Shown here piece after piece: positions 1-9,527 of a stretch of DNA of 64,000 nucleotides. This DNA is from Mariniflexile sp. AS56 (GTDB taxonomy: Bacteria; Bacteroidota; Bacteroidia; Flavobacteriales; Flavobacteriaceae): NCBI RefSeq assembly GCF_030552475.1, contig NZ_JAUPED010000007.1, positions 219,883 to 283,882 on the forward strand, given 5' to 3'. The notes beneath the pieces were generated by a model. That model was not told the origin of the DNA. It made no database searches and was given only the letters and a program-made list of their open reading frames with translations. The position numbers were made by a program, and so were the translations under genes. How positions within the stretch are numbered: position 1 is the stretch's first letter; every line of letters starts with the position of its first letter.

Positions 1-2356
1 TCATATCTGGGATATCGGTTCCAGATCCAAAATACTTGTTGGGAACCATGGCTTTAAAGCCTTCAATACCGGTTCCAGATATGGCCGCAACCGATGCTGT
101 TTTGCTGTCTTTCCTTGGATAAATTAAATACGTACCGTAGTTATTTCCTTTTAAAATTTTATGACCAACTTTAACTTCATCACGTTTAACTTGAACAGGG
201 CTTTCTGATAATAGTAATTTCCATGCAGCATTAGTGGTAGCGTTACCATACAGAATAACAGACCTGTCTTTAAATTTTTTAAGTGAAAATTCTTTATCTG
301 AAATAATATCTATAGAACCATTCCCTCTGTAATAAAAGGTTTCAGCATCAAAGCGCACTTTGTTAATAGCCCATTGGTTTTCTTCTTGAGTTCCCTTAGT
401 TCCATACACAAACACCATGTTATTTTTAAAAGCATCTTTAAAATTACCATAGCGTAGCGGATTTTTTTCAAAGCTACTTGTTGGTTTTTCAGTTAAAACC
501 CATGTATTATTTTCTTTTTCAAACCATAATTCATCTTTTTTATAAGATGCTATGTTGTTAAAAGAAACACTATCAACCATCACTTCAATGGTATCAGATG
601 CCATAGTGTGTTTTATATCTAGCTTAAACTTTTTTAAATTTTCAGTTTCAATAGAAATGTGTCGCTTTCTTAAAATGACGTCGTTTTTTATTTGTTTTTC
701 ATTACGTACATTTTGAGTGACTTTAACACCCGAAAATTCAAATAGTTTTTCTTGTTGATATAAGGTTATATATCTACTTTCTGAGGAAACACCGGGACTT
801 GCTGTTCTAAATTCAAATGTTTTTACATCATCATTATTAGGAATGGTATGCCATTTAAAGTAATCGAATATCGAGCTGAAATCAATACCAAACCAATGTT
901 TTTTATCTTCATACTCAAGGTAAGCAAAATCAGGATGAAATTCTGCTAGATGTTTACGCATAAAACGGGCTTGGTCTACAGGTACTACATCATCGGCATC
1001 ACCATGTTGTATGTACACACCTTGTTGAAGGTAATTTCTAGACAATTCCAATGTATGACTTGCATGGTTGGCTCGAACAAACATATTTTCTAGAGCTGTT
1101 GGGTTTTCCAAGGCCTCTTTATTGGCATAAGAAAACAAAGAATACCACCCAGACATAGGTACAATAGCAGCCCATTTGCTAGGAAACGTGGCGCCTACAT
1201 GCCAAGTACCATGACCACCCATAGAATGTCCTGTTAAATAGGTTCGGTTGGGGTCTGTACCATACATGTTTTCTGCAAGTTCTTGAACTTCCATGGCGTC
1301 CCAACGGCCCCAATCTTCCCAATTAAAACCATAATCTCTTCTGTTTGTTGGTGCAATCACGTGTCCCCAATCTTTAGCTTTATATTGAACCGCCTGATTT
1401 TTGGCTTCTACATTGGCTCCATGTAATGAAAGAAACATGGCTGGTTTATCTCCTGGTTTTATAAGGCCTTCTTTCACAGAAAAATATTGAACGCTCCCAT
1501 CTATTTTAGAAATGAATGTTCTGGTATAACGTTCTTCAGGTGTTCTTACATGATACAAAACAGACGTTTCATCTATAAGTTTTAATCCTTCAAATAATTT
1601 AATTTTCACTCTTACTGTATCTTTTTTAGAATAAGCGTCTTTTACCAAATAGGGCACTTTTCGCATAGACAATGGAATGATGGTCGATACGTTTGTTTCT
1701 AGTGTTTCACCGTTTGCTTCAGATACAAGTCTGAGGTTTCTTAATGTTTTCGAGGTTGAATTTAATATTCTGATGGATCCTGTTTTTGTATCATTTTCAG
1801 TGGTTAAAAAATCAGGATTCGTCATATCTCTCTCTAATAAAGCGATTGGTTTTTCAATAGATAATAATTGCATAAACACTTCACCACGACCTCCTTTTAC
1901 TAAGAAGGTATTCTTACCTTTTAGTAATTCTACGGGGTGAAACGTAAGGTGTTTATTATACACATCGCCACCACGGGGAATACCATTTACAAATACTTCA
2001 TTATGACCAGAAATTTCTAAAATTTTAATTTCTGATATGAGTGAATTATAAGTGACATACAAATAACCACCCCTTAATTTTCTGGTTTTAAAAACACCTT
2101 TTTCATTTACTGTTAATGGCTCCCAACGCTCCACTTCACCTTGTCTGCCAATGCCAACAGAATCGGTTTCAATAGGTTCATAGTCCTTTTTTGTAATGAG
2201 ATTATAAAAAACGGGATCGGTATAAATAATGGACCGGTTTCCCTTACTAGTTGATCCTGTTACCAATCCGTTTTTTAAAGCAATCGTGTCTTGGGCGTTA
2301 AGGGAACTGCTTATAAAAAAAACAAGGAGAATAAATTTTAATGTGAATTTGGTCAT
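1..2356 (-). CDS. Prolyl-oligopeptidase-like (S9 family) hydrolase/esterase, 3' end cut by window edge
   Basis: The reading frame opens with ATG at 2354-2356 and stays open to base 1, so the C-terminus (at least 785 residues already present) lies outside. The N-terminus is a Sec signal peptide ending near residues 20-22 (SLNAQ). A beta-rich N-terminal part is followed by an alpha/beta-hydrolase domain from about residue 300. That domain shows the nucleophile elbow GHSMGG with Ser378, then QHGDADD and a late histidine in EDKKHWFG, which would complete a Ser-Asp-His triad. It is probably exported. Proteins of this type in glycan loci are often annotated as peptidases but several act as carbohydrate esterases; which applies here cannot be told. 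It starts 13 bp after the fucosidase gene and is the last visible member of the minus-strand train. The translation was read directly from the sequence. Confidence 0.85.
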   Translation of the reverse strand, partial: MTKFTLKFILLVFFISSSLNAQDTIALKNGLVTGSTSKGNRSIIYTDPVFYNLITKKDYEPIETDSVGIGRQGEVERWEPLTVNEKGVFKTRKLRGGYLYVTYNSLISEIKILEISGHNEVFVNGIPRGGDVYNKHLTFHPVELLKGKNTFLVKGGRGEVFMQLLSIEKPIALLERDMTNPDFLTTENDTKTGSIRILNSTSKTLRNLRLVSEANGETLETNVSTIIPLSMRKVPYLVKDAYSKKDTVRVKIKLFEGLKLIDETSVLYHVRTPEERYTRTFISKIDGSVQYFSVKEGLIKPGDKPAMFLSLHGANVEAKNQAVQYKAKDWGHVIAPTNRRDYGFNWEDWGRWDAMEVQELAENMYGTDPNRTYLTGHSMGGHGTWHVGATFPSKWAAIVPMSGWYSLFSYANKEALENPTALENMFVRANHASHTLELSRNYLQQGVYIQHGDADDVVPVDQARFMRKHLAEFHPDFAYLEYEDKKHWFGIDFSSIFDYFKWHTIPNNDDVKTFEFRTASPGVSSESRYITLYQQEKLFEFSGVKVTQNVRNEKQIKNDVILRKRHISIETENLKKFKLDIKHTMASDTIEVMVDSVSFNNIASYKKDELWFEKENNTWVLTEKPTSSFEKNPLRYGNFKDAFKNNMVFVYGTKGTQEENQWAINKVRFDAETFYYRGNGSIDIISDKEFSLKKFKDRSVILYGNATTNAAWKLLLSESPVQVKRDEVKVGHKILKGNNYGTYLIYPRKDSKTASVAAISGTGIEGFKAMVPNKYFGSGTDIPDM

Positions 2357-2369
2357 ATTGAAATAGCTG

Positions 2370-3671
2370 CTATTTGATTTTAAGTTTTATAATTTCATCT
2401 ATTTCATTTAAAGAATTACTATCTACGTAAATAAATGTACCTTCTTTTAATTGCTTGAATTTGATTTTTGTTTTACCATCGAATGATGTCGCCGAAGATA
2501 TTTTTTCTTTAAATTCAGGAATGAAAATATAAGGATCGTGGGTTGGGTTTAAAATATGAACGTACAATGTTTTATCTTTTTTGGTAATAGTTCCCCAATC
2601 TTGAGTTTGTATAACATCGCCTCTAGTGCCGTAAATACTTTCACCATATTTAGAAGTCCATTCGCCCATTTCCTTTAAAGTATTTACAAACTCTGGTTGT
2701 ATTTCTCCATTGGGCATTGGCCCTACATTCAATAATAAATTACCGTTTTTACCAGCTGCTTTTACTAAAAAATGTATCAGTTGTTTTGTAGATTTAAACT
2801 TGTTGTCATAAATACTATAGCCCCATTTACTTGCCATAGTGGCACAAGATTCTAAAGGTAATTGACTTACGTGAACACCATCACTAAAACCACCATGGTT
2901 TTCTCCTGGTAAATCACGCTCAAACGTTTGTATATCATCACCTGGTATGGGTTGTATGTGGTGATTGTTTGCAATTAAAGTACTTGGACTTAACTCATGT
3001 ATTAAAGAGTATATTTCGTCATATTTCCAGTTTGCTTCTTTTCGATCCCAATGTCCGTCAAACCAAATCATACCTATTTCTCCATAATTGGTAAGCAATT
3101 CTGTAAGTTGGGCTTTCATAAAATCTACATATTTATTCCAAGCTTCTTCATCTCCTTTTTTACCATCTTTGTAATCATCACGTTTCCAGTCTAGTAAAGA
3201 ATAGTAGAAATTTAATTTAATTCCTTCTTTTTTACATGCTGCGGCCAGTTCCTTTAAGGGATCTTTTCCGTAAGGGGTAGCATCTACTATATTGAAGTCA
3301 CTCGCATCAGTATCAAACATACTAAAACTGTCGTGGTGACGCGATGTAATGGTTATGTATTTCATCCCTGCAGATTTTGCAATTTTAACCCATTCTTCCG
3401 CATTAAAATCTTGTGGATTAAAAAAGTCTGCCAAACGTTCATAGTTATCTGCTTTAATCTTTTTCAATAACATCACCCATTCACCATCGGCCAAAACGCT
3501 GTAAACCCCCCAATGGATAAACATACCGAATTTCATGTCTTGAAACTCTTTACGCGCATCTAAGTTATTTTGAGTAGGTGTATACTCTGGCATAGGGAAT
3601 TGGTACTGTTTTTGTGCATTACTTGTAAATGCAAGTAGGCCTAATAGGCAAATAATAGCGATCTTCTTCAT
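2370..3671 (-). CDS. GH29 alpha-L-fucosidase
   Basis: This 433-residue protein has a Sec signal peptide (about residues 1-19, ending SNAQ) and a complete GH29 catalytic barrel. Visible family motifs are FGMFIHWGVYS (residues 48-58), the paired histidines SRHHD (about 111-115) and MIWFDGHW, in which Asp205 is the expected retaining nucleophile. The family removes terminal alpha-L-fucose from glycans in the periplasm or at the cell surface. A short C-terminal beta domain follows. It is one of three GH29 genes in the locus; the three differ clearly in size and around the nucleophile (WFDGHW, LYNDG, WFDGDW), which suggests different linkages or aglycones. It lies 20 bp downstream of a GH92 gene, consistent with co-transcription. 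Linkage specificity cannot be read from the sequence. Confidence 0.93.
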   Translation of the reverse strand: MKKIAIICLLGLLAFTSNAQKQYQFPMPEYTPTQNNLDARKEFQDMKFGMFIHWGVYSVLADGEWVMLLKKIKADNYERLADFFNPQDFNAEEWVKIAKSAGMKYITITSRHHDSFSMFDTDASDFNIVDATPYGKDPLKELAAACKKEGIKLNFYYSLLDWKRDDYKDGKKGDEEAWNKYVDFMKAQLTELLTNYGEIGMIWFDGHWDRKEANWKYDEIYSLIHELSPSTLIANNHHIQPIPGDDIQTFERDLPGENHGGFSDGVHVSQLPLESCATMASKWGYSIYDNKFKSTKQLIHFLVKAAGKNGNLLLNVGPMPNGEIQPEFVNTLKEMGEWTSKYGESIYGTRGDVIQTQDWGTITKKDKTLYVHILNPTHDPYIFIPEFKEKISSATSFDGKTKIKFKQLKEGTFIYVDSNSLNEIDEIIKLKIK

Positions 3672-3691
3672 GTTATTAGTTTTTGTTTTTC

Positions 3692-6025
3692 TTAATTTAT
3701 TACGGGTTGCGGTCCCATTTCCATTTCTAAAATACCTCCTTGAGTTATTTCTTTATGTGTTATCCAAAAGCGATTTAATGATTTCCCGTTTAACTTTATG
3801 GATTGTATATAAATGTTTTCTTCTGAATTATTTTTAGCAATTATTTTAAAGGTTTTTCCTGAGTAATAATTTTGGTCTAATTTTATTTCAATTTCATTGA
3901 AAACAGGACTCGTTATTTGATATTTATTATCCCCAGGATTTATAGGGTGAATACCAATAGATGCTAACACATACCAGGCGGACAATTGCCCAACATCTTC
4001 ATTACCGCATAATCCGTAAGCATCGGTACCATAGGCTTTACTACAAATTTTACGTGTTATTTTTTGGGTTAAATGTGGTGCACCTGCTTCGTTTAACATA
4101 AAAGGAACGTGGTGTACCGGTTCATTGGCGTGATTGTAATAATTGTTCCAAAGGAAATGATCTGGAGTGTTTTCAAAGAAAGCAATCAATTCGTTTTTAA
4201 AAGCTTCTTCGCCACCCATTAAAGTTTTTAGCCCCTCAATATCGTGAGGTACAAACCAACCTTGTTGGTAGGGGTTACTTTCTATGCATCCTTGACCGTG
4301 CACTGTTTTTCCTTTCCATTCCAACCAAACTCCGGTGCTGTCTTTGGCTCTAAACCAATTCACTTCATCGTTCCAAATATTCTTGTAATTTTTGCTTTTT
4401 TTGAAATATGCTGTAGCGATGTTATTTTTTCCTAAGGATTTTGCAAAGGTTGCCAATGCCCAATCGGAATAGGCATACTCCAAAGTTTTAGATATATGTT
4501 TATGGGAATAACCTAATTCACCATTTCCAGTATTATCTACGGTGTTTTTAGAATACTTAAACGCTTTCTCTATATCGTAATTTCGAATGCCTTTTTGGTA
4601 GGCATCATTAATAACTGAAACAGCAGGGTTACCTAACATAACGCCGGAATAAGAGTTTAGCATTTCCCAACGCGGTAAGTATTCTTTGCCACTTAACTCA
4701 GCGATTTGTAAAAGGGAGTTAATCTCATCATTTACCAAGGTTGGATTGATAATGGTTTGTAAAGGAAATTGAGATCGAAACACATCCCAACCACTAAAAA
4801 TAGTTCGGTAGGTGAAATTTTTGGTTTGATGCACTTTTTTATCAGCTCCTATGTAATTTCCATTGACGTCTGAAAAAGCACGTGGATCTATTAAAGTATG
4901 ATATAATGATGTGTAAAAAATAGTTTTATCTCTATCTGTAGCGCCTTCAACCGATATGTTGTCAATAGCTTTACTCCAGCTATCACGAGCTTCCTGTTTT
5001 GTTTTATCGAAATTCCAATGGTTAATATCGTGTTCTAAATTCTCTTTAGCTCCAGCAATACTTACAAATGAAATGCCACTTTTAACCAACACTTCTTCGT
5101 CTACTTTGGTACTAAAATTGGTGTAAAAACCTAAATGCTTGCCTTGCATCTCCGTTTTACCTTCAAAGATTTCAGCATTTTTAATTGAATCTTGATAGTT
5201 ATCTCTTCTAATAAAACGCATTTTTCTAGGCACGTCCGGAATATCGGCACTCCAAATACCATAATCTTTTAACGGCTTGCTAAATTCACAATAGAAATAC
5301 ACCACGTAATCGGCATTTCCTGCACCAGCGCCCCAGCCACCACCTTCGGGAGGACATTTCATCCAACCTTGTATGGTGTTTTCGTTTACTACTTTTATGT
5401 ATTGTTCTGTTGAAGTTCCACCAACACGACGCGCTAAATCAATTTGAACGCGCGAACTATCAGATTCAGGATAGGTAAAACGAATAATACCTGCTCTTGG
5501 TGCCGAAGTTAATTCTGCTTTCACATTATAATCATCTAAAGTTACAGCATAATATCCTGCCTCTGTAGTTTCAGTATCATGAGAATATCGAGAACGGTAA
5601 CCGCTTTCTGGATTTTCGGCAACACCCCGATTAGTTTGTAGTTTTCCTGTTGTAGGTGTTACTAAAAAGTTGCCTAAATCGCCAAACCAACCCACGCCAC
5701 TCATGTGTGTAAAACTGAAACCTTCCATGGTTGGGTGTTCATAAGAATACCCAGAACCATTATCACCATCAGAAACCGTATCCGGACTTAATTGCACCAA
5801 GCCAAATGGCGTTGCAGTACCCGGAAATGTTTTACCAAAACCATGAGCATCTTTAGATTTTTCACCATAAGTAATAGCACCAATTATAGGGTCTATATAA
5901 TCTACGGGCTGCTTTTGGGTTGTTTTGGTTTCTTTTTCAGATTTTGAAGATTTACAAGAACCCGCCACAAGAACCGTTAATGCTAGACAGAAATAAAATG
6001 ATATGTTTCTTTTTGTTCTACTCAT
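3692..6025 (-). CDS. GH92 exo-alpha-mannosidase
   Basis: A 777-residue lipoprotein (lipobox before Cys24, VLVAGSC) of the calcium-dependent, inverting GH92 family, which trims terminal alpha-linked mannose from N-glycans and mannans. The N-terminal beta domain shows DPIIG and the FPGTATPFGLVQLSP signature. The (alpha/alpha)6 domain ends in GNEDVGQLSAWYV (from residue 674), where Asp677 is a candidate base residue. The loop that usually reads EGNAWQ, carrying the catalytic glutamate, reads ESNPYQQGW here, and the HANEPVHH motif is present. The other two GH92 proteins of the locus have the usual EGNAWQ, so this copy belongs to a different subgroup. It lies between a sulfatase and a GH29 in the same train. 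Whether it prefers alpha-1,2 or another linkage is not settled. Confidence 0.93.
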   Translation of the reverse strand: MSRTKRNISFYFCLALTVLVAGSCKSSKSEKETKTTQKQPVDYIDPIIGAITYGEKSKDAHGFGKTFPGTATPFGLVQLSPDTVSDGDNGSGYSYEHPTMEGFSFTHMSGVGWFGDLGNFLVTPTTGKLQTNRGVAENPESGYRSRYSHDTETTEAGYYAVTLDDYNVKAELTSAPRAGIIRFTYPESDSSRVQIDLARRVGGTSTEQYIKVVNENTIQGWMKCPPEGGGWGAGAGNADYVVYFYCEFSKPLKDYGIWSADIPDVPRKMRFIRRDNYQDSIKNAEIFEGKTEMQGKHLGFYTNFSTKVDEEVLVKSGISFVSIAGAKENLEHDINHWNFDKTKQEARDSWSKAIDNISVEGATDRDKTIFYTSLYHTLIDPRAFSDVNGNYIGADKKVHQTKNFTYRTIFSGWDVFRSQFPLQTIINPTLVNDEINSLLQIAELSGKEYLPRWEMLNSYSGVMLGNPAVSVINDAYQKGIRNYDIEKAFKYSKNTVDNTGNGELGYSHKHISKTLEYAYSDWALATFAKSLGKNNIATAYFKKSKNYKNIWNDEVNWFRAKDSTGVWLEWKGKTVHGQGCIESNPYQQGWFVPHDIEGLKTLMGGEEAFKNELIAFFENTPDHFLWNNYYNHANEPVHHVPFMLNEAGAPHLTQKITRKICSKAYGTDAYGLCGNEDVGQLSAWYVLASIGIHPINPGDNKYQITSPVFNEIEIKLDQNYYSGKTFKIIAKNNSEENIYIQSIKLNGKSLNRFWITHKEITQGGILEMEMGPQPVIN

Positions 6026-6047
6026 GAAATGGGCTGCTTTTAGTCTA

Positions 6048-7535
6048 TTAGTGCGCTGCTGTGTTTTGTGCGCTTTCTGTTTTGAAAATATCTACGGGTA
6101 CATCATTTTCTTGTGATTTTCCAGTGGTTGTTCTACCGTTTTCAACAATACGTTTTAATTTTTTTGTCAATTTGGCAACAACTCTAGGATGCTTCTTATA
6201 AACATTAGTCGTTTCTTCAGCATCGGTTTTCATGTTATACAATTGAATTTCTGGTAGGTTTTCTGCTTTAGCTTTATTATCATTTGGATTAGACCAACCA
6301 CCAGAACCAGGTGTTAATTCCAATTTCCATTTTTTATTCCTAATAGAAAATTTACCATGTATAGAATGATGAACCACTAAATTATAATCCGTTTTTGCCT
6401 TTTTGTTTTTCAGCATTGGTAGAATACTATACGAATCTACACCAGCATTATCATCCACATTTAAACCTGCAATTTCAGCACAAGTCGCCATTAAACTCGT
6501 TTGGCAAATAAGCTTATCGTTTATAGAGTTAGCCTCAATATGTTCTGGCCATCTTACCATAAAAGGAATGCGGTGTCCGCCTTCCCAAATATCAGATTTG
6601 TAACCTCTAAAATCAGCACTTGGGTAATGTCCGAATTCATTTTCTAACTTACCAACTTTTGCAACAGGGTAGGAGCAACCATTATCACTTGTGAAAAACA
6701 CCAAAGTATTATCCTCAATGCCATTTGCTTTTAAGGCTTCAAGCACACGACCAACAACATCATCCGTTTCCATAACAAAATCGGCATAAGCGCCCATACC
6801 ACTTTTTCCTTGCCAAGCTTTTGATGGTACCACAGGACTATGCGGTGAGTTTAATGCCAAATACATAAAAAATGGCGTATCGTTTTTAGATTCCTTAGCG
6901 ATATAATCTTCGGCATGATCACCTAAAAATTGTAACATTTTCACAGGTTCCATTGTATCAACAACCTTATCGTCTTTTATAACCGTTTTCATAACTCTAG
7001 AGTGGTGAAAGCCAATATAAGAGTCAAAACCACGAGAAACTGGTCCGTTTGGTACCGTAGAACCAATCGCTGGGCCAATTACTTTTTTACCATCGTAAAC
7101 TTCAACAGGATTTCCTTCGTCGTCAACAAACTTAAACCCAAGATGCCATTTACCAATAGCTGCGGTTTTGTAACCTGCCTCTTTAAGCATTTTCGGAACC
7201 GTCATTTGGTCTTCTGCTATTAAAGGTTCTAATTCTTCACCTCCAGCTAAAACACCTTGTTGCAGTCTAGAACGCCATGAATAACGTCCTGTTAAAATAG
7301 CGTATCGGGATGGCGTACATACTGAAGAAGCAGAGTGCGCATCGGTAAACGTCATAGATTCTTTCGAAAAGGCATCTATTTTAGGAGTAAGTATTTTTCC
7401 TTTTTCAGGATTTAAAACTTGTACATCGCCATAGCCTAAATCGTCACAAATGATGTAAACAATATTTGGTTTTTTTTGAGCTGAAGCTGAAGCAACAACG
7501 AACATAAAAAGAGCTACTAATTTTGATAGTTTCAT
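6048..7535 (-). CDS. S1 family sulfatase (Cys type)
   Basis: A 495-residue exported sulfatase with a Sec signal peptide (cleaved near residue 19, SASAQ). The S1 signature CTPSR begins at Cys73, the residue that must be converted to formylglycine for activity. The metal-binding Asp pair DD (31-32), the GKWHLG motif and FFTSDNG are all visible. The region around the signature (DAHSASSVCTPSRYAILTGR) resembles S1 subfamilies acting on 6-sulfated galactose or GalNAc, by recollection of such families only. The predicted role is removal of a sulfate ester that would block exo-glycosidases. It lies between GH20 and GH92 genes; the 91-bp gap upstream of it is the longest between neighbours inside the minus-strand train. 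No sulfatase-maturating enzyme is in the window. Confidence 0.92.
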   Translation of the reverse strand: MKLSKLVALFMFVVASASAQKKPNIVYIICDDLGYGDVQVLNPEKGKILTPKIDAFSKESMTFTDAHSASSVCTPSRYAILTGRYSWRSRLQQGVLAGGEELEPLIAEDQMTVPKMLKEAGYKTAAIGKWHLGFKFVDDEGNPVEVYDGKKVIGPAIGSTVPNGPVSRGFDSYIGFHHSRVMKTVIKDDKVVDTMEPVKMLQFLGDHAEDYIAKESKNDTPFFMYLALNSPHSPVVPSKAWQGKSGMGAYADFVMETDDVVGRVLEALKANGIEDNTLVFFTSDNGCSYPVAKVGKLENEFGHYPSADFRGYKSDIWEGGHRIPFMVRWPEHIEANSINDKLICQTSLMATCAEIAGLNVDDNAGVDSYSILPMLKNKKAKTDYNLVVHHSIHGKFSIRNKKWKLELTPGSGGWSNPNDNKAKAENLPEIQLYNMKTDAEETTNVYKKHPRVVAKLTKKLKRIVENGRTTTGKSQENDVPVDIFKTESAQNTAAH

Positions 7536-7626
7536 GTGTTATTTCTATTGTTTTTTATTGGTCACATGGCTCTTCCTTATAATCATTTCCTTGTGGTTTA
7601 AATTTAGTAATGGAAGTTTCATGATT

Positions 7627-9519
7627 TTATTTTAATCGTATTTCTGTTATTTCACCTAGTAATTCGCCAGCATCGTTAAATAAACCAGCTTTTAAAAGGG
7701 TTTTAGGTTTTGTTTTAAAATCGCCTTCATACTTAATGGCGTTGGTTGTTGGATCGCTACCATCAAGCGTGTAATAAATAGAAAAGCCAACGGTTTCTGT
7801 TTTCAAAAACACAATAGCTTCTGTATTTAATTGATCGATAGCAAAGGCAGGATATACAGTAAACATGCTATTTGCATAATTGACGTCATCTCTTTCTAAA
7901 CGTTTAAAATGATCGGTTTTTAATGCATTTTGAAAACGTTCCCAATTTTTTACTTTTGGATTGCTCCAAGACACCTCGGCACTTGCTAAGGTTCTTGGGT
8001 AAAGCATGTATTCAAAATGTTCTTCGGTTGGTGTAAATTCGGCCCATAAACAAGTTTGATTTCCTAATACACGGCTCGCTTCTTCCGCAGTTAATTCAGC
8101 AGGAATAGGTTCATGATTATAAACTACAGAGAGCGGTAATACTGAATTTGGTCCTTCTGGCTCCATAAATGTTGGACCTTGAACACGACTGATGTATGAG
8201 TGTAAATACGACGTCATAATGGTTGGGTAACCTTCACGAGGTGCTTGTAATTCCGGTGTATGCATGCCTCTTCTCCAAGCCATAATAGTAGCACCTTTGG
8301 CTCCTTTTCCGCTTAAAATTTCATCCCAACCAATCATTAGTTTATTTTGGGCGGTTACTATTTTATTTACTTTTTGAATAAAATGACTTTGTAATTCTTC
8401 CTCATCAGCAAGATTGTGGTCTGTCATTACCTTTTGGCAATGCGGACATTTTTTCCAATTGGTTTTGTTGCATTCATCTCCACCAATATGGATGTATTTT
8501 GAAGGAAATAACTCGGCTACTTCTTTTATCACATCCTCTAAAAAAGCATAGGTAGTTTCTTTTCCTGCACAAACTGCGTTATCGGGTGCTTTTCCACCAG
8601 TGGCTAATTCAAAATTAGCATCAGTTTCACCGTCAAAACAAAACAATTCTGGATACGATGCTACTAAAGCTTTACTGTGTCCGGGAACATCAATTTCTGG
8701 TATTACTTCTATATTCCTAGCCGATGCATAAGCAATAACTTCTTTAATATCTTCTTGGGTATAAAAACCACCAACGGTTTTAGGTTCATCTGCTGTAGCA
8801 TGCTCACGAGACCACCAAGCAATGCCTGTTCTGTCTGCTCGCCAAGCTCCTTTTTGAGTGAGGTTTGGATATTTTTTAATTTCAATTCTCCAGCCTTGAT
8901 CGTCGGTTAGATGCCAATGAAATTTATTTATTTTATATGAAGCTAATACGTCAAGCTGCTTTAAAATAAAAGCTTTGGTTTGAAAATTACGAGAAACATC
9001 GAACAACACACCACGCCAATGGAATCTTGGATTGTCGGTAATAGTCAAACTTGGTATGGCTGTAGTTCCATTAGAACCGGCAGGAATAGCCTGTCTCAAA
9101 GTTTGGAAACCATTAAATAATCCAGCATAATCAGTTGCTTTTACAGTAATTTTAGAAGCATTTACTTCTAAAATATAACCTTCGGCTTCAATAGATGCGT
9201 TTTTTACTTTTTCAAAAACAATAACGTTTTTAGACGCTGAGGTTCTTCCTGTGTTTACAGTAAGCGATAAACCGGTGTCATTTGTAAGTGTTGATGACAC
9301 CATAGGTGCTAAAGCTTTGCTGAATTTCTTCGGAATAAAAACTTGCGTGTTTTCATCTAATTTAAATCCGCGTGAAGCGTATACAACAGATTCTGGTTGC
9401 GGAATAAAAGTATTCTGAACATCTTGAGCATAAATACTTACTGAAAACATGAGACATACTAAAAGTAATGCTATTGTTTTTGCTCCGTAAATATTCGTCT
9501 TATATGAAGTGTTTATCAT
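7627..9519 (-). CDS. GH20 beta-N-acetylhexosaminidase with C-terminal CHB_HEX-type domain
   Basis: This 630-residue protein has a long signal peptide (hydrophobic stretch about residues 15-31). A GH20b-type N-domain (about 35-160) is followed by the GH20 barrel. The catalytic Asp-Glu pair lies in HIGGDECNK (Asp348-Glu349), in which the glutamate is the acid for substrate-assisted catalysis. HWHLTDDQGWRIEIKKYP is also typical. The last ~85 residues (YTLDGSDPT) look like the chitobiase/hexosaminidase C-terminal domain. The family releases terminal beta-GlcNAc or beta-GalNAc. It shares the train with GH30 (9 bp upstream) and a sulfatase downstream, so it may act after sulfate removal. It is one of three GH20 genes in the locus; the other two sit in a separate minus-strand pair. 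Confidence 0.94.
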   Translation of the reverse strand: MINTSYKTNIYGAKTIALLLVCLMFSVSIYAQDVQNTFIPQPESVVYASRGFKLDENTQVFIPKKFSKALAPMVSSTLTNDTGLSLTVNTGRTSASKNVIVFEKVKNASIEAEGYILEVNASKITVKATDYAGLFNGFQTLRQAIPAGSNGTTAIPSLTITDNPRFHWRGVLFDVSRNFQTKAFILKQLDVLASYKINKFHWHLTDDQGWRIEIKKYPNLTQKGAWRADRTGIAWWSREHATADEPKTVGGFYTQEDIKEVIAYASARNIEVIPEIDVPGHSKALVASYPELFCFDGETDANFELATGGKAPDNAVCAGKETTYAFLEDVIKEVAELFPSKYIHIGGDECNKTNWKKCPHCQKVMTDHNLADEEELQSHFIQKVNKIVTAQNKLMIGWDEILSGKGAKGATIMAWRRGMHTPELQAPREGYPTIMTSYLHSYISRVQGPTFMEPEGPNSVLPLSVVYNHEPIPAELTAEEASRVLGNQTCLWAEFTPTEEHFEYMLYPRTLASAEVSWSNPKVKNWERFQNALKTDHFKRLERDDVNYANSMFTVYPAFAIDQLNTEAIVFLKTETVGFSIYYTLDGSDPTTNAIKYEGDFKTKPKTLLKAGLFNDAGELLGEITEIRLK

Positions 9520-9527
9520 GTGTTATT

